The position numbers and the translations under genes are program-made. This document shows, one piece after another, positions 10,041 through 22,006 of a DNA stretch of 62,021 bases; the first letter of the stretch is position 1, and every line of letters begins with the position of its first letter. The stretch covers positions 1-62,021 of the forward strand of contig MU130417.1 of NCBI GenBank assembly GCA_015039465.1. The letters run 5' to 3'. The notes under the pieces are model-generated. The model was not told the origin of the DNA. It saw only the letters and a program-made list of their open reading frames with translations, and did not search any database. Source of the DNA: Phlegmacium glaucopus. Taxonomy: Eukaryota > Basidiomycota > Agaricomycetes > Agaricales > Cortinariaceae.

Positions 10041-11457
10041 TTTGTTCAATATTCACATCACACTTGTCTCCAACAAGCCTGTGGTGGGCCAGATTCAGTT
10101 ATGGCCTCTGCCCAATGTGCTGATATATATTCTTACACCCCATTCCAGATCCTCTCACATGTTTAATGCAATTTCCACCACCTTCAGATGTGTTTCCTCT
10201 ACTAGCAAGTCATCCCAAGTCACATTTTTTATCATGCTAATTGTTACATTATCCTCACCCTGTTAGAGGATGTATGGACCCAGGAATCAAGTTGAATACT
10301 AAGGTGCTTATCTTCAATAAGCACCTTACACCTATATACTACAAGCATGTAAGTAATTACATCTAAATGTGGCTAGTACAGATAAAAGGCATATGGTGTG
10401 TAAAGACAACAAATATAGACATTGAGGTGTGACCACAGTCAGGGACGTCATTGGTGGAGGGGCAACTACTACAACAATAAGGGGGAGTACACAAGGTGTA
10501 GGATGAAGGGAGAGTGGTAGTGATACCATCGTAGAGAAGGTGAATATATGCACACACTAAGCTGACCATAGAGATGGACACAATGAGTGTCCCCTAACAC
10601 ACCCTAGCATATAACCCAAGCCCATAAAGTCACCATATGGTAAGGTGTAATACACAACTCTTCACCATGACACACTCATTCAATATCACTGTTCAGGAAA
10701 AGTGTTACAACTTCAAACGGTTCAGAAGGTTCTGACCGTAAACAGTCGTATAAGATCGATTCGTTGTAGTCTGAGCTCTAAAGAATACTAAGACTTTAGA
10801 TAGTCAAAGTAGAGTCTTTGAGAGTTTGAGGTCGTTCAAGTAGAAAGTAATTGTTGTTAGATTCTCAAGAATTAGCTAAGGTAATACAAGAGAGTAAATA
10901 TGGTATTTATACTAAATAGAGAGAGTTGTGCATATGGTAAGGTGTCCGCATGTAACATGTAGTTTGAGTATAAATAGATGAAACAATGAAAGAAAGGTGG
11001 TGAACATGTGTAAGACGGAAATGAAAAGTAAAAGTAAAAGGCATAGAGGTGAAATGAGCATGTGTTCGGTGGTGATAAGAAAAAGAAAAAGAAGTTCGTA
11101 ACAAAAAGACAGGTAGTGTTCCTATGCTAATAGGAAGGATGTGGGTAACTTTAGTTGGGAACACAAAAGATCCCCTTACATTATGCTAGTGGGGATATTC
11201 AACTGCAGTCAGGGTACACCCTCTTTCCCCTACATCATTCCTCCCACTCCTGGAACCTTTTCATTTTATAGAACTCTGGAAACCAATTGTATCCCTACTA
11301 CATATTTGTAAATGAATAATTATTATTGGCCATATTTATTTATTGTTGGATCTCACCATATCAACTTACATCTTAATTCCTCACCAACCCTTATCCTTTT
11401 CTCTTGGGATCCCCTCTGAGGTGAGTGTTATGTAATACTCTTACTTCAATGATGACC
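10041..11457. other. Unique interior of giant element, copy A
   Basis: Non-coding as far as I can see. It is nearly colinear with 49500-50507 of copy B, although 10705-11100 is missing from B between 'ggaaaag' and 'gcaggtagtg'. A 74-codon frame (10042-10266) is preserved in B with one codon deleted. That could simply reflect recent duplication. A direct inverted gtgcttatc/gataagcac pair sits at about 10300-10325. Confidence 0.5.
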
Positions 11458-11574
11458 ACATCACATGTGGTCATGTGATTGCACCCCGCAGACTGAGCAA
11501 AATACATGATTTTGATGGCAACACCACATTTTAATTAAATACCTGTATATTATAAAATTTATCTTCTTAAGATT

Positions 11575-11754
11575 TCAATTCTGATCAGAACTCATTGGAT
11601 TTCACTCAGAAAAATGAGTGGTCAGATTCTGATCAGAAAAATTTGTCCTATTATCTGCCAATTTGGCTGGCAAGGTGATTGGTCAGAATCTGATCAGAAT
11701 CTGACCAGTTCTGACCAGTTCTGATCAGATCTTGTGGGGGAGTGTAAAGACCTC
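11575..11754. mobile_element. Right end of a TGATCAGATC-family element
   Basis: Repeated TCTGATCAGAA/CTGACCAGTT words lead to a terminus ending TGGGGGAGTGTAAAGACCTC at 11754. Copy B of the giant element lacks this segment. Confidence 0.65.
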
Positions 11755-12449
11755 CCAGATGAAATTTATGAAATAAAAAATATAACATAATATAAAAATA
11801 TACATAAGGGAGTGCTCCAGAATGAATCTGGAAGATTTGACGCCTGTAATCAACCTAAGTAGCTGGTCAGGGTGATGGATGAGGCTTACCGTAAAGGAAT
11901 CTGGAATGGATGGGGCCAGAGACCAACTCTGGAGCATTTCCTGTGCAGACAAAAGTGAGCTGGTGGGTAAGGTGATGGAATGGGCTCACCAGACTGTTGA
12001 ATAACTCCAGAATCTACACCTGGATAGCCAGAAATCATAATCCTATAACAATAGCTGTGAGTGAATAGGCAGGGTAATGGCAAACGACCCAGGAATCAAT
12101 ACCTGGACTGCTGGAAATTGTAATCCCTGTGACAATAACTGTGAGTAAATGGGCTGGATGATGGCAGTGGCTCACCTAGAGATGGATACAGTCTGTAATG
12201 ATGCTGGAAACATGTCAGATACCATCAGAAACATGTGGCACTAGGCCTGAACCCCCAGAACCAATAAAATATTGTCAAGTGCACACATGTTCGCTTTTAC
12301 ACACAACACAGCACAATGACAGGACTCCCCCAGAACTCTAAGTATTGCCAAGTGCACACACATTTGCTGTTACACACAATGGGGCACAGTGACAGAACTC
12401 CCCCAGAACCCAAAGATAAACCAGACACCTGTCATAAACCTCTACACAG
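11755..12449. other. Giant-element interior shared with copy B
   Basis: Non-coding, about 95 percent similar by eye to 52190-52803. It has internal near-repeats of a 'gtgagtgaat/gtgagtaaat gggc' unit spaced at roughly 110-120 bp. Confidence 0.5.
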
Positions 12450-12867
12450 GTGTACTTTACAGTCCCCCATGTTGTCCGGCTGGAGTCTGCCGGACTGCCA
12501 AAAGTCTGCCGGACTCCAGTAAAATTCTGGTAAAAGTCCGGTCATAGTCTGGTGAGAGTCTGGTGAGAGGAAAGTAGAAAAATGCCTGGACTGTATGTCT
12601 GGTCACAGTCCAGTGGACTTTTGATGGAATTTAGGGTTATATTTAGATTTAGGGCTTAGGCTTAGGGCTTAGGATTAATATTTAGGGATGGGGATATTTT
12701 CTGTCCACGTGGTAGTGCGTTCTTAGGTTAGGAGGGGATACAGGCATGTTTTGTACTTCCACTGGACTTCCACCAGACTCTGACTGGACTCTGACTGGAC
12801 TCTGCTGCAGTCTGGCAGAAGTCTGGTGGAAGTCCGGCTGGACAATGTGGGGGAGTGTAAAGTCCTC
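12450..12867. mobile_element. CCGG-family MITE with 8-bp TSD
   Basis: Terminal inverted repeats start GTGTACTTTACAGTCCCCCA at the left and GAGGACTTTACACTCCCCCA at the right when reverse-complemented. They are followed by TGTCCGGC and runs of TCCGGnGGACT words. The flanks are CTACACAG on both sides (12442-12449 and 12868-12875). The homologous site in copy B (about 52796-52814) has a single CTACACAG, so the empty site is visible. The interior holds degenerate telomere-like TTAGGG words. It has no coding capacity. Confidence 0.92.
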
Positions 12868-13090
12868 CTACACAGCAATGATGTGTGTCCACATCTGCTG
12901 TGTATCCTGGGGTGAGCAATATTGACAGGGTATGATTAAGGGGAAGTAAAAGTTAGTGAGCTTAACATTTTATACCATTCAATCACGTGATTTTGTTGAT
13001 CAACATTGAGTACTGTGTTTTTTTGATCAACATTGACATGTTCAGTCACATGATTTTCATGTTCTGTGTTTTGGAGTCAGAAAACAATAA
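12868..13090. other. Giant-element spacer
   Basis: Colinear with about 52806-53060. It contains repeated 'gatcaacattga' and 'tcacatgatttt' words. No gene seen. Confidence 0.4.
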
Positions 13091-14508
13091 TCAAGACCTA
13101 ACTAGTACACAAATGTTGATCTATTTGTATCTTGGTGAGTTTTCAAGAATTCCTTTTGATACTTTGTATTACTCATGGTATACATGTACTGTCTCAGCTC
13201 CCCAGTTTCCAAAGTACAGGATTCTTGGTTGTCTCTGGGCATATACATCCTCCCCCATCTCCACCCAAATATTGATTACTTTTGATCTCAGTGAGTTTTC
13301 AATATTATCTTTTGATACTTTGCATTATTTATTCTCTATATGTACTGTCCATGCTCCCGAGTGTCCGAAACTACAGAATTCTTTGTTGTCCCTGGGCATG
13401 TACATCCTCCCCCATCCCCACCCAAATATCAATTGCTTCGGATCCTGGTGAGTTTTCAATATTTCATTTTGATACTTGGTATTACTTGTGTTCTATATAT
13501 ACCATTAATGCTCCTGAGTTTCTGAAACTACAGAATTCTTTGTTGTCCCTGGGCATGTATGTCCTCCCCATTTCCACCCAAATGTTGATTGCTTTGAATC
13601 TTGGTGATTTTTCAAGATTTTATTTTGATAATTTGTATTAGTTACATATTATATGTACTGTGTAGGCTCCCAAGTTTTCGAAAGCCCCAGATTTTTTTTT
13701 GTCCCTGTAGATGTACATCCTCCTGTTAGGCAACTGCGGTACTGACTTAGTCAGACTAGCAGGAGATCCAAAGAGGAAAGGATAAGGATCCCTGCTAGGA
13801 TGGTGGGGTATTTAAGTACTAATATGGACATAATGGAGATATGTAAATAAATAAATAAATGATATGATAATAAAATAAATGAAAATGGTGTCATGTAAAG
13901 ATAAAATAAAACAATAAAATAAGTTGAATCAGGATCGGGAGTTGGGCCGATTGACATTTGGGAGTTGAATTGGTCGGGTCAGGTTCGGGTCAGGTTCATT
14001 GGTGAGGTGGAATGTACCAAGCCGTAGTCGGGTGTAGATTCAGGGATTGAATTAGGAGTTGGTTTGGGATTGGGACTAAAGTAGGGTTCAGGCCCAATTG
14101 GGAGTTGGTAGTTCGGTCCAAAGTTGGGTGTACCCTAACACCTCCCCAATCCCCACCCAAATGTTGATTCCTTTGGATCTCGGTGAGTGTTTAAGATTTT
14201 ATTTGATACCTCATATACTTATTCTCTATATGTAACATATAGGCTTCTGAGTTTCCAAAACTACAGAATTCTTTGTTGTCCCTGGGGATGTACATCCTCC
14301 CCCATCTCCAGCCAAATATTGATTCCTTTGGATCTCAGTGAGTTTTTTATATGTTCTTTTGATATTTGTATTACTTATGCTCTATATGTACTGTCTAGGC
14401 TCCTGAGTTATGCACCCCCTATCCCTACTCAAATTTGAATCCATTCATATCTCAGTGAGTTTTCAAGATTGTGTTGTGATAGTTTGAATTACTTATGGTC
14501 TTTATGTA
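13091..14508 (+). repeat. ~157-bp tandem repeats, interrupted
   Basis: Units contain 'ggatctcagtgagttttcaa', 'tctatatgtactgtc', 'ctacagaattctttgttgtc' and 'tgtacatcctcccccat'. About seven units lie here, split by the solo LTR at 13724-14140. The array continues after the copia insertion at 19586-19760. The open frames at 12987-13641 and 14187-14438 arise from the repeat and are not genes. Confidence 0.85.
13724..14140 (-). repeat. Solo LTR of the chromovirus family
   Basis: TGTTAGG...CCTAACA with 5-bp TSD CCTCC (13719-13723 and 14141-14145). It is homologous to the LTRs at 31424-31837 and 38568-38980. It is absent from the orthologous position of giant copy B (about 53515-53535). Confidence 0.9.
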
Positions 14509-14513
14509 CCATC

Positions 14514-14798
14514 TGTTGGAGTGATTGGAACCGACGTACCGGTTCCAAGGTTAAGACAGGAGCCAAGGAACAATTTGTTCCAAGGCCTCCTAGGCTTGAT
14601 AAAAAGCACATGGCGCGCTTGGCGCTCATCTTTGCTGATTCCTTTATTTGCTTTAATTGCTTACTTCTTTAATTACACACAACCTTTCACAGACATTAAA
14701 AAGCCATAGTCGTACTTTACTGATAAAACCCAGTAGTATATGTACTCGAGTAGTATCAAAACAAATACATCATTCTTGATAAATCACCCGTTCTTACA
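14514..14798 (+). repeat. Copia 5' LTR
   Basis: 285 bp, TG...CA ends, about 98 percent identical to the 3' LTR. Confidence 0.95.
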
Positions 14799-14958
14799 GG
14801 TTATGCCCCGCCTGTTGCAACTAAGAAAAAAATCCCTTATCCTGCCCACGAAACTGATATACTGTCGAAAAGAAATTGTCTTGATTAAAAAACTGTTCTA
14901 GTCCTTACTTGCTTAACTCGTTAACCGTCCTCGCCCTCTTGAAATATCTCTGTTTGAA

Positions 14959-16510
14959 ATGTCTACAAACAACTCGTCATTATCTGATCTACTGTCGTCA
15001 ACTGTGCCCAAGCTTGACGATGAAGGTGCAAACTGGGTTATATTTTTTGTATGCTTCAAGGATGTGATCCAGGTGAAGGGTTTCTGGGGCCACTTCGATG
15101 GATCTTGTCCTGCTCCTATCCTCTCGACTGAACCGACTGCTGCCGAGATAGCCACGAAGACCCAGTGGGAGAAGAACAAATACTCAGCGAAAACACTACT
15201 TACTCCGATTACCCGATTCGACTGTGATGGAGATATGCTCCAAGGAGTCAACTCCAGAGAGATGGGAGCTGGTGGTGCGAGAGTATACTCAAAAGAGGAT
15301 GTGTGTGCAGACAGAGTTGAGGGCAAAGTTTCTGACGATGCAATGTTTGGAGAGGGGGAATGCAAAGGAATTCTTGAGGAATTTGAGGTTGAAGAAGGAG
15401 GAACTAGCGCAAGTGGGAGTAAAAATCAGTGACGCGGATTACATCTCAACCATCATCTCATCACTCCCGGACGCACTATCCAACTTCGCATCGGCCCAAA
15501 TGACTTGGACGATGCACCATACCCAGCAACCAATAGACGCAAACACATTGATGACAATGTTATTGCAAGAGGCAGACCGCCAGGGCTTGAGAGTGGTGAG
15601 GAGGAAGGGATCTGCAAAGGAGAAGGAAGAAGAGAAGGATGAGGCGTTAGCGGTAAATGTGGATGAGCCAAGGAGAAAGAGAGGTCGTGATAAGCAAAAT
15701 ATCGAGTGCTGGAATTGTGGTGAAATGGGGCACTTCAGTTCAGAGTGCAAGGAACCAAGAAAGCCCCGGCGGAATACTCATAGACATGCAGGTGAGAAGT
15801 CCGACCAGAAATGCCAAGGGCCATCTGGAACTGCGAACATCATAGAAGTCAACTCTGATGAGGAGGAAGGTGCATGGGCGGCAGAAGAAATAGTCGAGAA
15901 AGATTCAGATGTTGCGAGTGATGTGGAAGAGGAGTTTGGTGGTGGTGAAAGTGATATAGATTGGTTCGAGGAGGCTATAAATGAGGAAGATGAGTTAGAG
16001 AGCATGAGGAGAGAAATGAAATGCTTGGAAGAGTTCAAGGACACTTTGGGAGAGGCTTTTGTTGCGGTGGAGTCCGTTCAAACCGTTGGAACTGCGGAAT
16101 TATACAACTCCGGGTGTACAAACCACATCTCGCCATATCGCGACCAGTTCAAAAATTTCAAAGAAATCACCCCCAGACACTTCTGCGCTGCGAACAAACA
16201 GACATTTAGTACGATCAGAAGAGGAGAACTTGTCATTGACGTACCAAATGGTGTTGAAAGCTCTCAACTTCGATTAACTGAGGTCCTATATTTGCCAGAA
16301 GTGAGCTATACGCTAGTGTTGATTGGACAACTGGATGAAGCCGGTTTCTTCACTACTTTTGGAGGAGGAAAGTGCGTTATACAGGGGCCAGATGAGGAAG
16401 TGATAGGGGAGGTGAAGAGATTGTTGACGCGAGTCTACAAGGTGGAGCATGAGGAGGGGATGGCGAACGTGGTGGAAGAAAAACTCACTTTGGATCTGTT
16501 CCATCAATGA
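14959..16510 (+). pseudogene. Copia gag, protease and pre-integrase start
   Basis: The N-terminal frame starts at ATG 14959 (MSTNNSSLSDLL) and shifts to a second frame near 15215. That frame carries the gag body and a zinc knuckle CWNCGEMGHFSSEC (about 15708-15749). The protease core reads LYNSGCTNHI at about 16104, where the family has Asp in place of Asn. TAC GAC to TAC AAC is a CpG to CpA change, so the protease catalytic Asp is lost. The frame ends in a TGA at 16508-16510 within LFHQ/MGHI, where an Arg is normally found before MGH. Confidence 0.9.
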
Positions 16511-17218
16511 ATGGGCCACATATCCTATGACGTTGCACAAAAACTCGTCAGAGATAAATTGGTCACAGGAGTCCAGTTGGAGTATACGCCGTTTGGAAAT
16601 AAATTCTTTTGTGCCTCGTGCGTATATGCCAAAGCAACAAGGAAGTCAGTTCCAAAGATGAGAGAAGGGGAGAGAGCAGCAGAGTTTGGAGCAGAGGTAC
16701 ATTCGGACCTGTGGGGAAAATCGCCAGTCGAGTCGAGGGGAGGAAAAAAATACTATGTCACCTTTATCGACAACAAAACTTGTCTGACGCACTTGTATTT
16801 GCTTCGGACGAAAGATGAGACACCAAAAGCATACAAACAATATGAAGCTTGGGTGGAGGTCCAGATGGGGGTGAAGATTAAGGAGTTGTATACAGATCGA
16901 GGAGGAAAATACCAGGGGGAAGAGTTTGTCGATTACCTGAAGTCCAAGGGCACGCGTCAAAAGCTCAACGTTCACGATACTCCGCAGCAGGCTGGAGTAG
17001 CTGAACGTCGCAACAGAACTATTGGAGAAAGGATACGCGCGCTCTTGCACGCAAGCAGTCTCCCAAAGTTTCTCTGGGGCGCAGCTGCGAGGCATGTCGT
17101 GTGGTTGCTCAATAGGACTACGACAAAGGCAGTGGACGGAATGACGCCTTTTGAGGCAGCATTCGGTCGAAAACCGAGCTTGAAGGGGTTAAGAGAGTGG
17201 GGTGAGCGGTGTATGTGA
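16511..17218 (+). pseudogene. Copia integrase
   Basis: This continues directly after the TGA. It shows the H...CASC zinc-binding half (FFCASCVYAK) and the catalytic D-D-E in HSDLWG, YTDRGGKY and GVAERRNRT. A frameshift near 17210 (after LREWGERC) moves coding into the next frame. It would insert cDNA copies into chromosomal DNA in an intact element. Confidence 0.92.
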
Positions 17219-18454
17219 GGATTGAGGGAGGAACGAAGCTAGGTGGACAAGTTAAGGAAGGGAGGTGGTTAGGGATGGACAACAAGTCAAAGGGCGTCCG
17301 GATTTACTGGCCTGAGACGAAGACGGTTACGGTTGAATGCAATGTGACCTATAATAACTCATCAGCTAATCATTTTGAGGAGGAGATGGTGACGCTTGAT
17401 CAAAACAAATCGATCGCTGACTTACCAGTCGAAAACACCATGGATCCTCATGACAAAGCGCCCATAAATCCACTCATTGACAAAACCCCAGAAACTCCAC
17501 CAGACACCGAATTGCCAAATAAAAGAATTCATAAACCGACTCAGAAAGTGGCAGACCTGTTAGAAAGACAGGAAACGTGGTCTGGAAATGGAAAAAGAAT
17601 GGTACTCGCACCTGGGATTCAGCAGCCCACTGAAGACTGGACTGCAAGTATGGAAGAATGCGAAGACGAACATGCGTTCGTAGCAGAAGTCAGCAACGCT
17701 GAAGCATTGGAACCAAAGAATCTGCGAGAAGCAAAATCGAGACCAGACTGGTTGCTGTGGGAGAAGGTGATTGAGGAGGAGCTGCAGACGTTAAAAGAGA
17801 CGGGAACATGGGAGTTAGTTGATTTGCCAGCAGGAGCAAACATGGTGGGGTTGAAGTGGGTGTTCCGAGCGAAGAAGGATGCTGCTGGGAATGTTATACG
17901 ATACAAGGCTCGCCTCATGGCTCAAGGTTTTTCCCAAGTTCCGGGAATCGATTACTTTGACACATATGCGCCGGTAGCTTGCCTAACGTCTATTTGAACA
18001 GTCCTCACGTTCGCAGCAGCTGAGGACTACGAAACGGGTCAGATCGATATCAAGGGAGCTTATCTGAACAGAGAACTCACCAATGACGAAGATATCTTCA
18101 TGCGACAGCCACTAGGATATGGAGTTGTTGATGAGAAAGAATGGAAAGGCCAAGGTGTGCTGGCTGAAGAAGACGTTGTACGGGTTGAAGCAATCTGGGA
18201 GGAGGTGGTATCAGAAACTAGTGGGAATCATGACGAAGCTAGGATTTTCGAGGAGTGAGGTGGACCAAGCTATGTTTTTCAGGAGGTGTGAAAAGATGAG
18301 CATGTTGATTGTTGTGTTGGTGCATGTGGATGATTGTTCGATCATGGGAAAAAGCGCACTATTGATCCAAAGATTCAAGGACGAAGTGGCGAAATACATT
18401 GAGATAACAGACCTTGGCAAGCTCCATTGGATATTGGGAATCGAAGTGCATTGA
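17209..18454 (+). pseudogene. Copia reverse transcriptase
   Basis: It starts with the integrase C-terminal part, then the RT entry ELVDLPAGANMVGLKWVFR. A TGA at 17995-17997 interrupts LTSI/TVLTFAAAEDYE at a conserved Arg. A frameshift occurs near 18120. The second RT half has LKKTLYGLKQSGRRWYQ and the catalytic HVDD box (VLVHVDDCSIMG). Another TGA at 18452-18454 (IEVH/IREQ) again replaces Arg. Confidence 0.92.
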
Positions 18455-19288
18455 ATTCGTGAACAACATCAAATTTTACTGTCCCAAAAATCCTACATCA
18501 ACTCCATTCTGCAACGATACGGCTTTGAAGACTTAAAGCCGGTATCTATCCCCATGGATCCTAATGCTCGGCTCACAACTGCACAGTCACCCACTACCAC
18601 GGAGGAATTCGCCTTGATGAGAAATATCCCTTATCACAAGGCTGTTGGCTCACTTATGTATGCCTCACTCAGTACTCGCCCCGATATCTGCTTTGCTGTT
18701 CAGACGATCTCTCGGTTCAACACAAAACCTGGACTGCCTCATTGGGAAGCAGTAAAAAGGGTCTTTCGCTATCTGAAAGGTACTCGAGAGTTATGGCTGG
18801 GATACGGAGGACAGCAGAGAGAGTTGCAAGGGTATGTTGATGCGGATGGAAGTATGGCTGAGGATCGAAAGGCAATATCTGGATATGTCTTTATCGTTAA
18901 CGGTGGTGCAGTCTCTTGGAGCGCGAAACATCAAGAAATCATTTCATTGTCGATGACCGAAAGCAAATACATCACAGCTACTTACACAACAAAGGAAGCG
19001 CTCTGGCTATGATCCCTCATCCTGCAGGTTTTCAGCATTCAACTCAATATGACAAACTTATTCTGTGACAATCAATCTGCCATCGCACTCACGAAAGAAC
19101 ATCATTTTCATGCTCGAACTAAACATATCAATATACGCTACCACTTCATTCGCTGGATTATCGAAGAAGGCCGCTTATGCTTGATTTATTGCCCTACCGA
19201 CGAGATGGTAGCCGACGCATTAACGAAAGCTCTCCCGTCAACAAAAGTCAAACACTTTGCCAGTGAATTAGGCCTTGTAACAAATTGA
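18455..19288 (+). pseudogene. Copia RNase H and C-terminus
   Basis: Key segments are IPMDPNARL, YASLSTRPDICFAV, GYVDADGSMAEDRKAISGY, SLSMTESKY, LFCDNQSAIAL and ARTKHINIRYHFIR. The RNase H acidic residues are present. A TGA at 19010-19012 (ALWL/SL) is the fourth Arg-position TGA of this element. It ends just before the purine tract and 3' LTR. Confidence 0.92.
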
Positions 19289-19295
19289 GGAGGAG

Positions 19296-19580
19296 TGTTG
19301 GAGTGATTGGAACCAACGTACCGGTTCCAAGGTTAAGACAGGAGCCGAGGAACAATTTGTTCCAAGGCCTCCTAGGCTTGATATAAAGCACATGGCGCGC
19401 TTGGCGCTCATCTTTGCTGATTCCTTTATTTGCTTTAATTGCTTACTTCTTTAATTACACACAACCTTTCACAGACATTAAAAAGCCATAGTCATACTTT
19501 ACTGATAAAACCCAGTAGTATATGTACTCGAGTAGTATCAAAACGAATACATCATTCTTGATAAATCACCCGTTCTTACA
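19296..19580 (+). repeat. Copia 3' LTR
   Basis: 285 bp, followed by TSD CCATC at 19581-19585. Confidence 0.95.
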
Positions 19581-19799
19581 CCATCTAGTCTCCTGAGTTT
19601 CCAAGAGCCCAAGAATTGTTGTTGTCCCTGTGCAGGCACGTCCTCCCCCATCACCACACAAACATTCATATCTCTGGTTGGTATAACATATTTTTGATAT
19701 CTGTAGTTTAGGCACCCAAGTTTGTTGAGTAACTAGGACTGGGTAAGGCCAGTTGCTACCTGGCCCCAACAGTAAGCACTGAACACTGGTTACCCTGTC

Positions 19800-20653
19800 A
19801 TAAGCTCATTGGACACTTTCTGCAGTTCAATATTCAACTACCATGAGCTCAGTGGACACCCTCCAGGGTTGAATCTTCAACTTTTATGAGCTTATTGGAG
19901 ACCCTGCAGATTGTAGTATTCAACTGTCATCAGCTTATTGGACACCCTGTGGGGTTGAATATTCAACTACCATGAGCTCATTGGACACCTTCCAAGGTTG
20001 AATATTCAAGTGTAATGAGCTCACTGGACACCCTCCAGGGTTGAATATTCAACTGTCATCAACTCATTGGACACCCTCCAGGGTTTACTATTCAAATATA
20101 ATGAGCTCACTGGACACTGTCCAGGGTTGAATATTTAACTTTATGAGCTCACTGGACACCCTCCAGGGTTGAATATTTAACTTGTATGAGCTCATTGGAC
20201 ATCCTCCAGACTTTAATATTCAACGTCATCAGCTCATTGGACACCCTCCAGTTGAATATTCAACTACCATGAGCTCACTGGACACCCTCCAGGGTTGAAT
20301 ATTTGACTTGTATGAGCTCATTGGACATCCTCCAGACTTTAATATTCAACTGTCATTAGCTCATTGGACACCCTCCAGGGTTGAATATTCAAGTGTCTGA
20401 GCTCACTGGACATCCTCCAGGGCTGAATATTCAACTTGTATGAGCTCATTGGACACTCTCCGGACTGTAATATTCAACTTTCATGAGCTCATTGGACACC
20501 CTCCAGGGTTGAATATTCAAGTGTCATGAGCTTACTGGACACTCTCCAAAGTTGAATATTCAATTTGTATGAGCTCATTGGACATCCTCCAGACTGTAAT
20601 ATTCAACTGTCATTAGCTCATTGGACACCCTCAGCAGTTGAATATTCAAGTAC
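19800..20653 (-). repeat. 43-44 bp minisatellite array, reverse
   Basis: Reverse-complement orientation of the array at 8880-10040 ('gagctcattggacaccctcc', 'agggttgaatattcaactgt'). It forms the right arm of giant copy A and ends abruptly at about 20653. Confidence 0.9.
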
Positions 20654-20983
20654 ATGACCATCTGGGCTGACCAAGATCACACATCTATCCGGGATCCAGC
20701 TATGTTCACTCTCTGGGGGTTGATCAACAATTGAGGGTTGCTGGTTAGAGGCCATTGATGTATTAGTGTGAGACAATGAAACATCATGTGTTCGGCGATT
20801 GTTGACGTGCCTATATTTGTTTATATTTGTATTTTTATATTTGAAAGTTAATCAGACATTTGTTGATCTTCACCTTTTTTTCTTGTCAACAACCAGGTGA
20901 GTGCCGACAGGACACCTGCCGGCATGTACTAATGTTCTTTACTTAGTATTCATCTAGCTATCATCACTGCCACCACTCTATAC
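20654..20983. other. Unassigned flank, probable upstream region of a broken gene
   Basis: AT-rich, no coding frame. Repeated TATTTGT/TTTATATT words at about 20812-20850 and 'gccgacaggacacctgccgg' at about 20907 are the only structure I see. Confidence 0.3.
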
Positions 20984-21173
20984 ATGTCTGCTTACACCAA
21001 AACACTTATCCAAGCTCTCATTGATGACCTTGATTCTGTTGTGAATGGCACAATTGACACGGTGTTCCCCAGAGAACACAGTAACCTAGTAAGTCTTGTC
21101 ATCTCACAAGTCAATGTATGTGTTAAATAGGCACAGCATGCATGTTCTGTGCAACCGTGAAAATGAGGTGCGA

Positions 21174-21889
21174 TGATGTACCTGCGGTGGGGACAGACCG
21201 CAAGTAGTACATAGTTCGTGGTGTTGATGTAGTTCTCTTCAATAGGTGAAAGTGAGGTTTTATGAGGTGTGAAGGTTTGCTTTAAAGTGCGAGATAATGC
21301 GCAGAAAAAGCGAAGTGTGCAGGATGATTTTGAAGGAGTGCAAGAGTAGCTTAGTACGATGTTCTAAAGGTGGGATCAAAAGTGTGGTAATTTGTCCGTT
21401 CTCCTCTGGTCTCTTGCTTCCCCTTACTTGCTACTGCTAATAATATAGTAACTAGCAAATAGCTAAGTGTGGAAAGGTGAAACAGAAATGTAAAATGCGG
21501 GTTAAAGCGGAGTCACATGGATCTGGTAATTTGGTAATGAAACATAGGAGATAAGAGCCAAATAAAAGGAGACAAGATAAAAATAAAGGTGATGAGTAAT
21601 ACAGTCACCTGAGTGACCTTTGTTGGAGTCGTGTTTAAAGATTGTGAGAACTGCTGGTAACTGTGAATGATAATGCAAATGTTGGTGATGACTGCAAGTA
21701 TCTGCAATGATCTGCAGGTATTCTGTGATGATCTGCAAGTATGTGCAATGATGTGTGATGATGTGCGATGACCTGCGATGATCTGCAAGTATCCGCAACG
21801 ATATGTGAGCATCCGCAAGTATACTGCGAAGGTTGTGAAACTGCAAAAATGGTGTGTTTACATCCCTAGACATCTCCTGGGTCCTATCA
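21174..21889 (+). repeat. Solo-LTR-like element, GCnn family, copy 1
   Basis: TGATGTACCTGCGG...GGTCCTATCA, 716 bp, flanked by GCGA/GCAA (one G/A mismatch). It contains tandem CTGCAATGATCTGC-type words near the end and no coding frame. Close relatives are at 41555-42314, 42509-43336 (inverted) and 56487-57216. Confidence 0.75.
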
Positions 21890-22006
21890 GCAATCCAGTA
21901 GATGACAAGAAAGAGAAAGAGCAGGTGAAGGTGATTGTGGAGGGACCAGCTCCAGTGAAGAAACTGGCACCTCCAGCCATGCTGGGTCACTCCAAGAAAC
22001 TGGCAC

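Larger units (their letters stand above)
14514..19580 (+). mobile_element. Ty1/copia LTR retrotransposon, full-length and decayed
   Basis: Two 285-bp LTRs (14514-14798 and 19296-19580) begin TGTTGGAGTG and end TTCTTACA, with TSD CCATC on both sides. A purine tract (gaggaggag) precedes the 3' LTR. I count five differences between the LTRs. Four are CpG to CpA changes and one is a transversion, so the insertion is young apart from CpG decay. The domain order gag, protease, integrase, RT, RNase H is that of copia. Confidence 0.96.
8678..20653 (+). mobile_element. Giant minisatellite-flanked element, copy A (right end missing)
   Basis: The order matches 44842-55934: a left end (GGAGTTAGTCCATGAAAATG), forward minisatellite array, unique interior, 157-bp repeats, and a reverse-oriented array. 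Copy A lacks the outermost 13 bp of the inverted end and stops inside the right array. It carries private insertions at 12450-12867, 13724-14140 and 14514-19580. At the corresponding places in copy B the sequence is an empty site. No transposase frame is evident, so it looks non-autonomous. Confidence 0.65.

Noticed and set aside
10042..10266. Conserved 74-codon frame in both giant-element copies
   Set aside because: The copies are near-identical throughout, so preservation is not evidence of selection. No domain is visible.
12442..12875. Alternative MITE boundary starting CAGG / ending CCTA, matching the hAT YAGNG end with a 2-bp TSD
   Set aside because: Six other insertions with different targets place the ends at G-x-G (or CA) with exact 8-bp duplications. 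The CAG/CTA here comes from the target CTACACAG.
12987..14438. Overlapping plus-strand open frames of up to 154 codons
   Set aside because: They run through the 157-bp tandem repeat in different frames and lack conserved codon structure between units.
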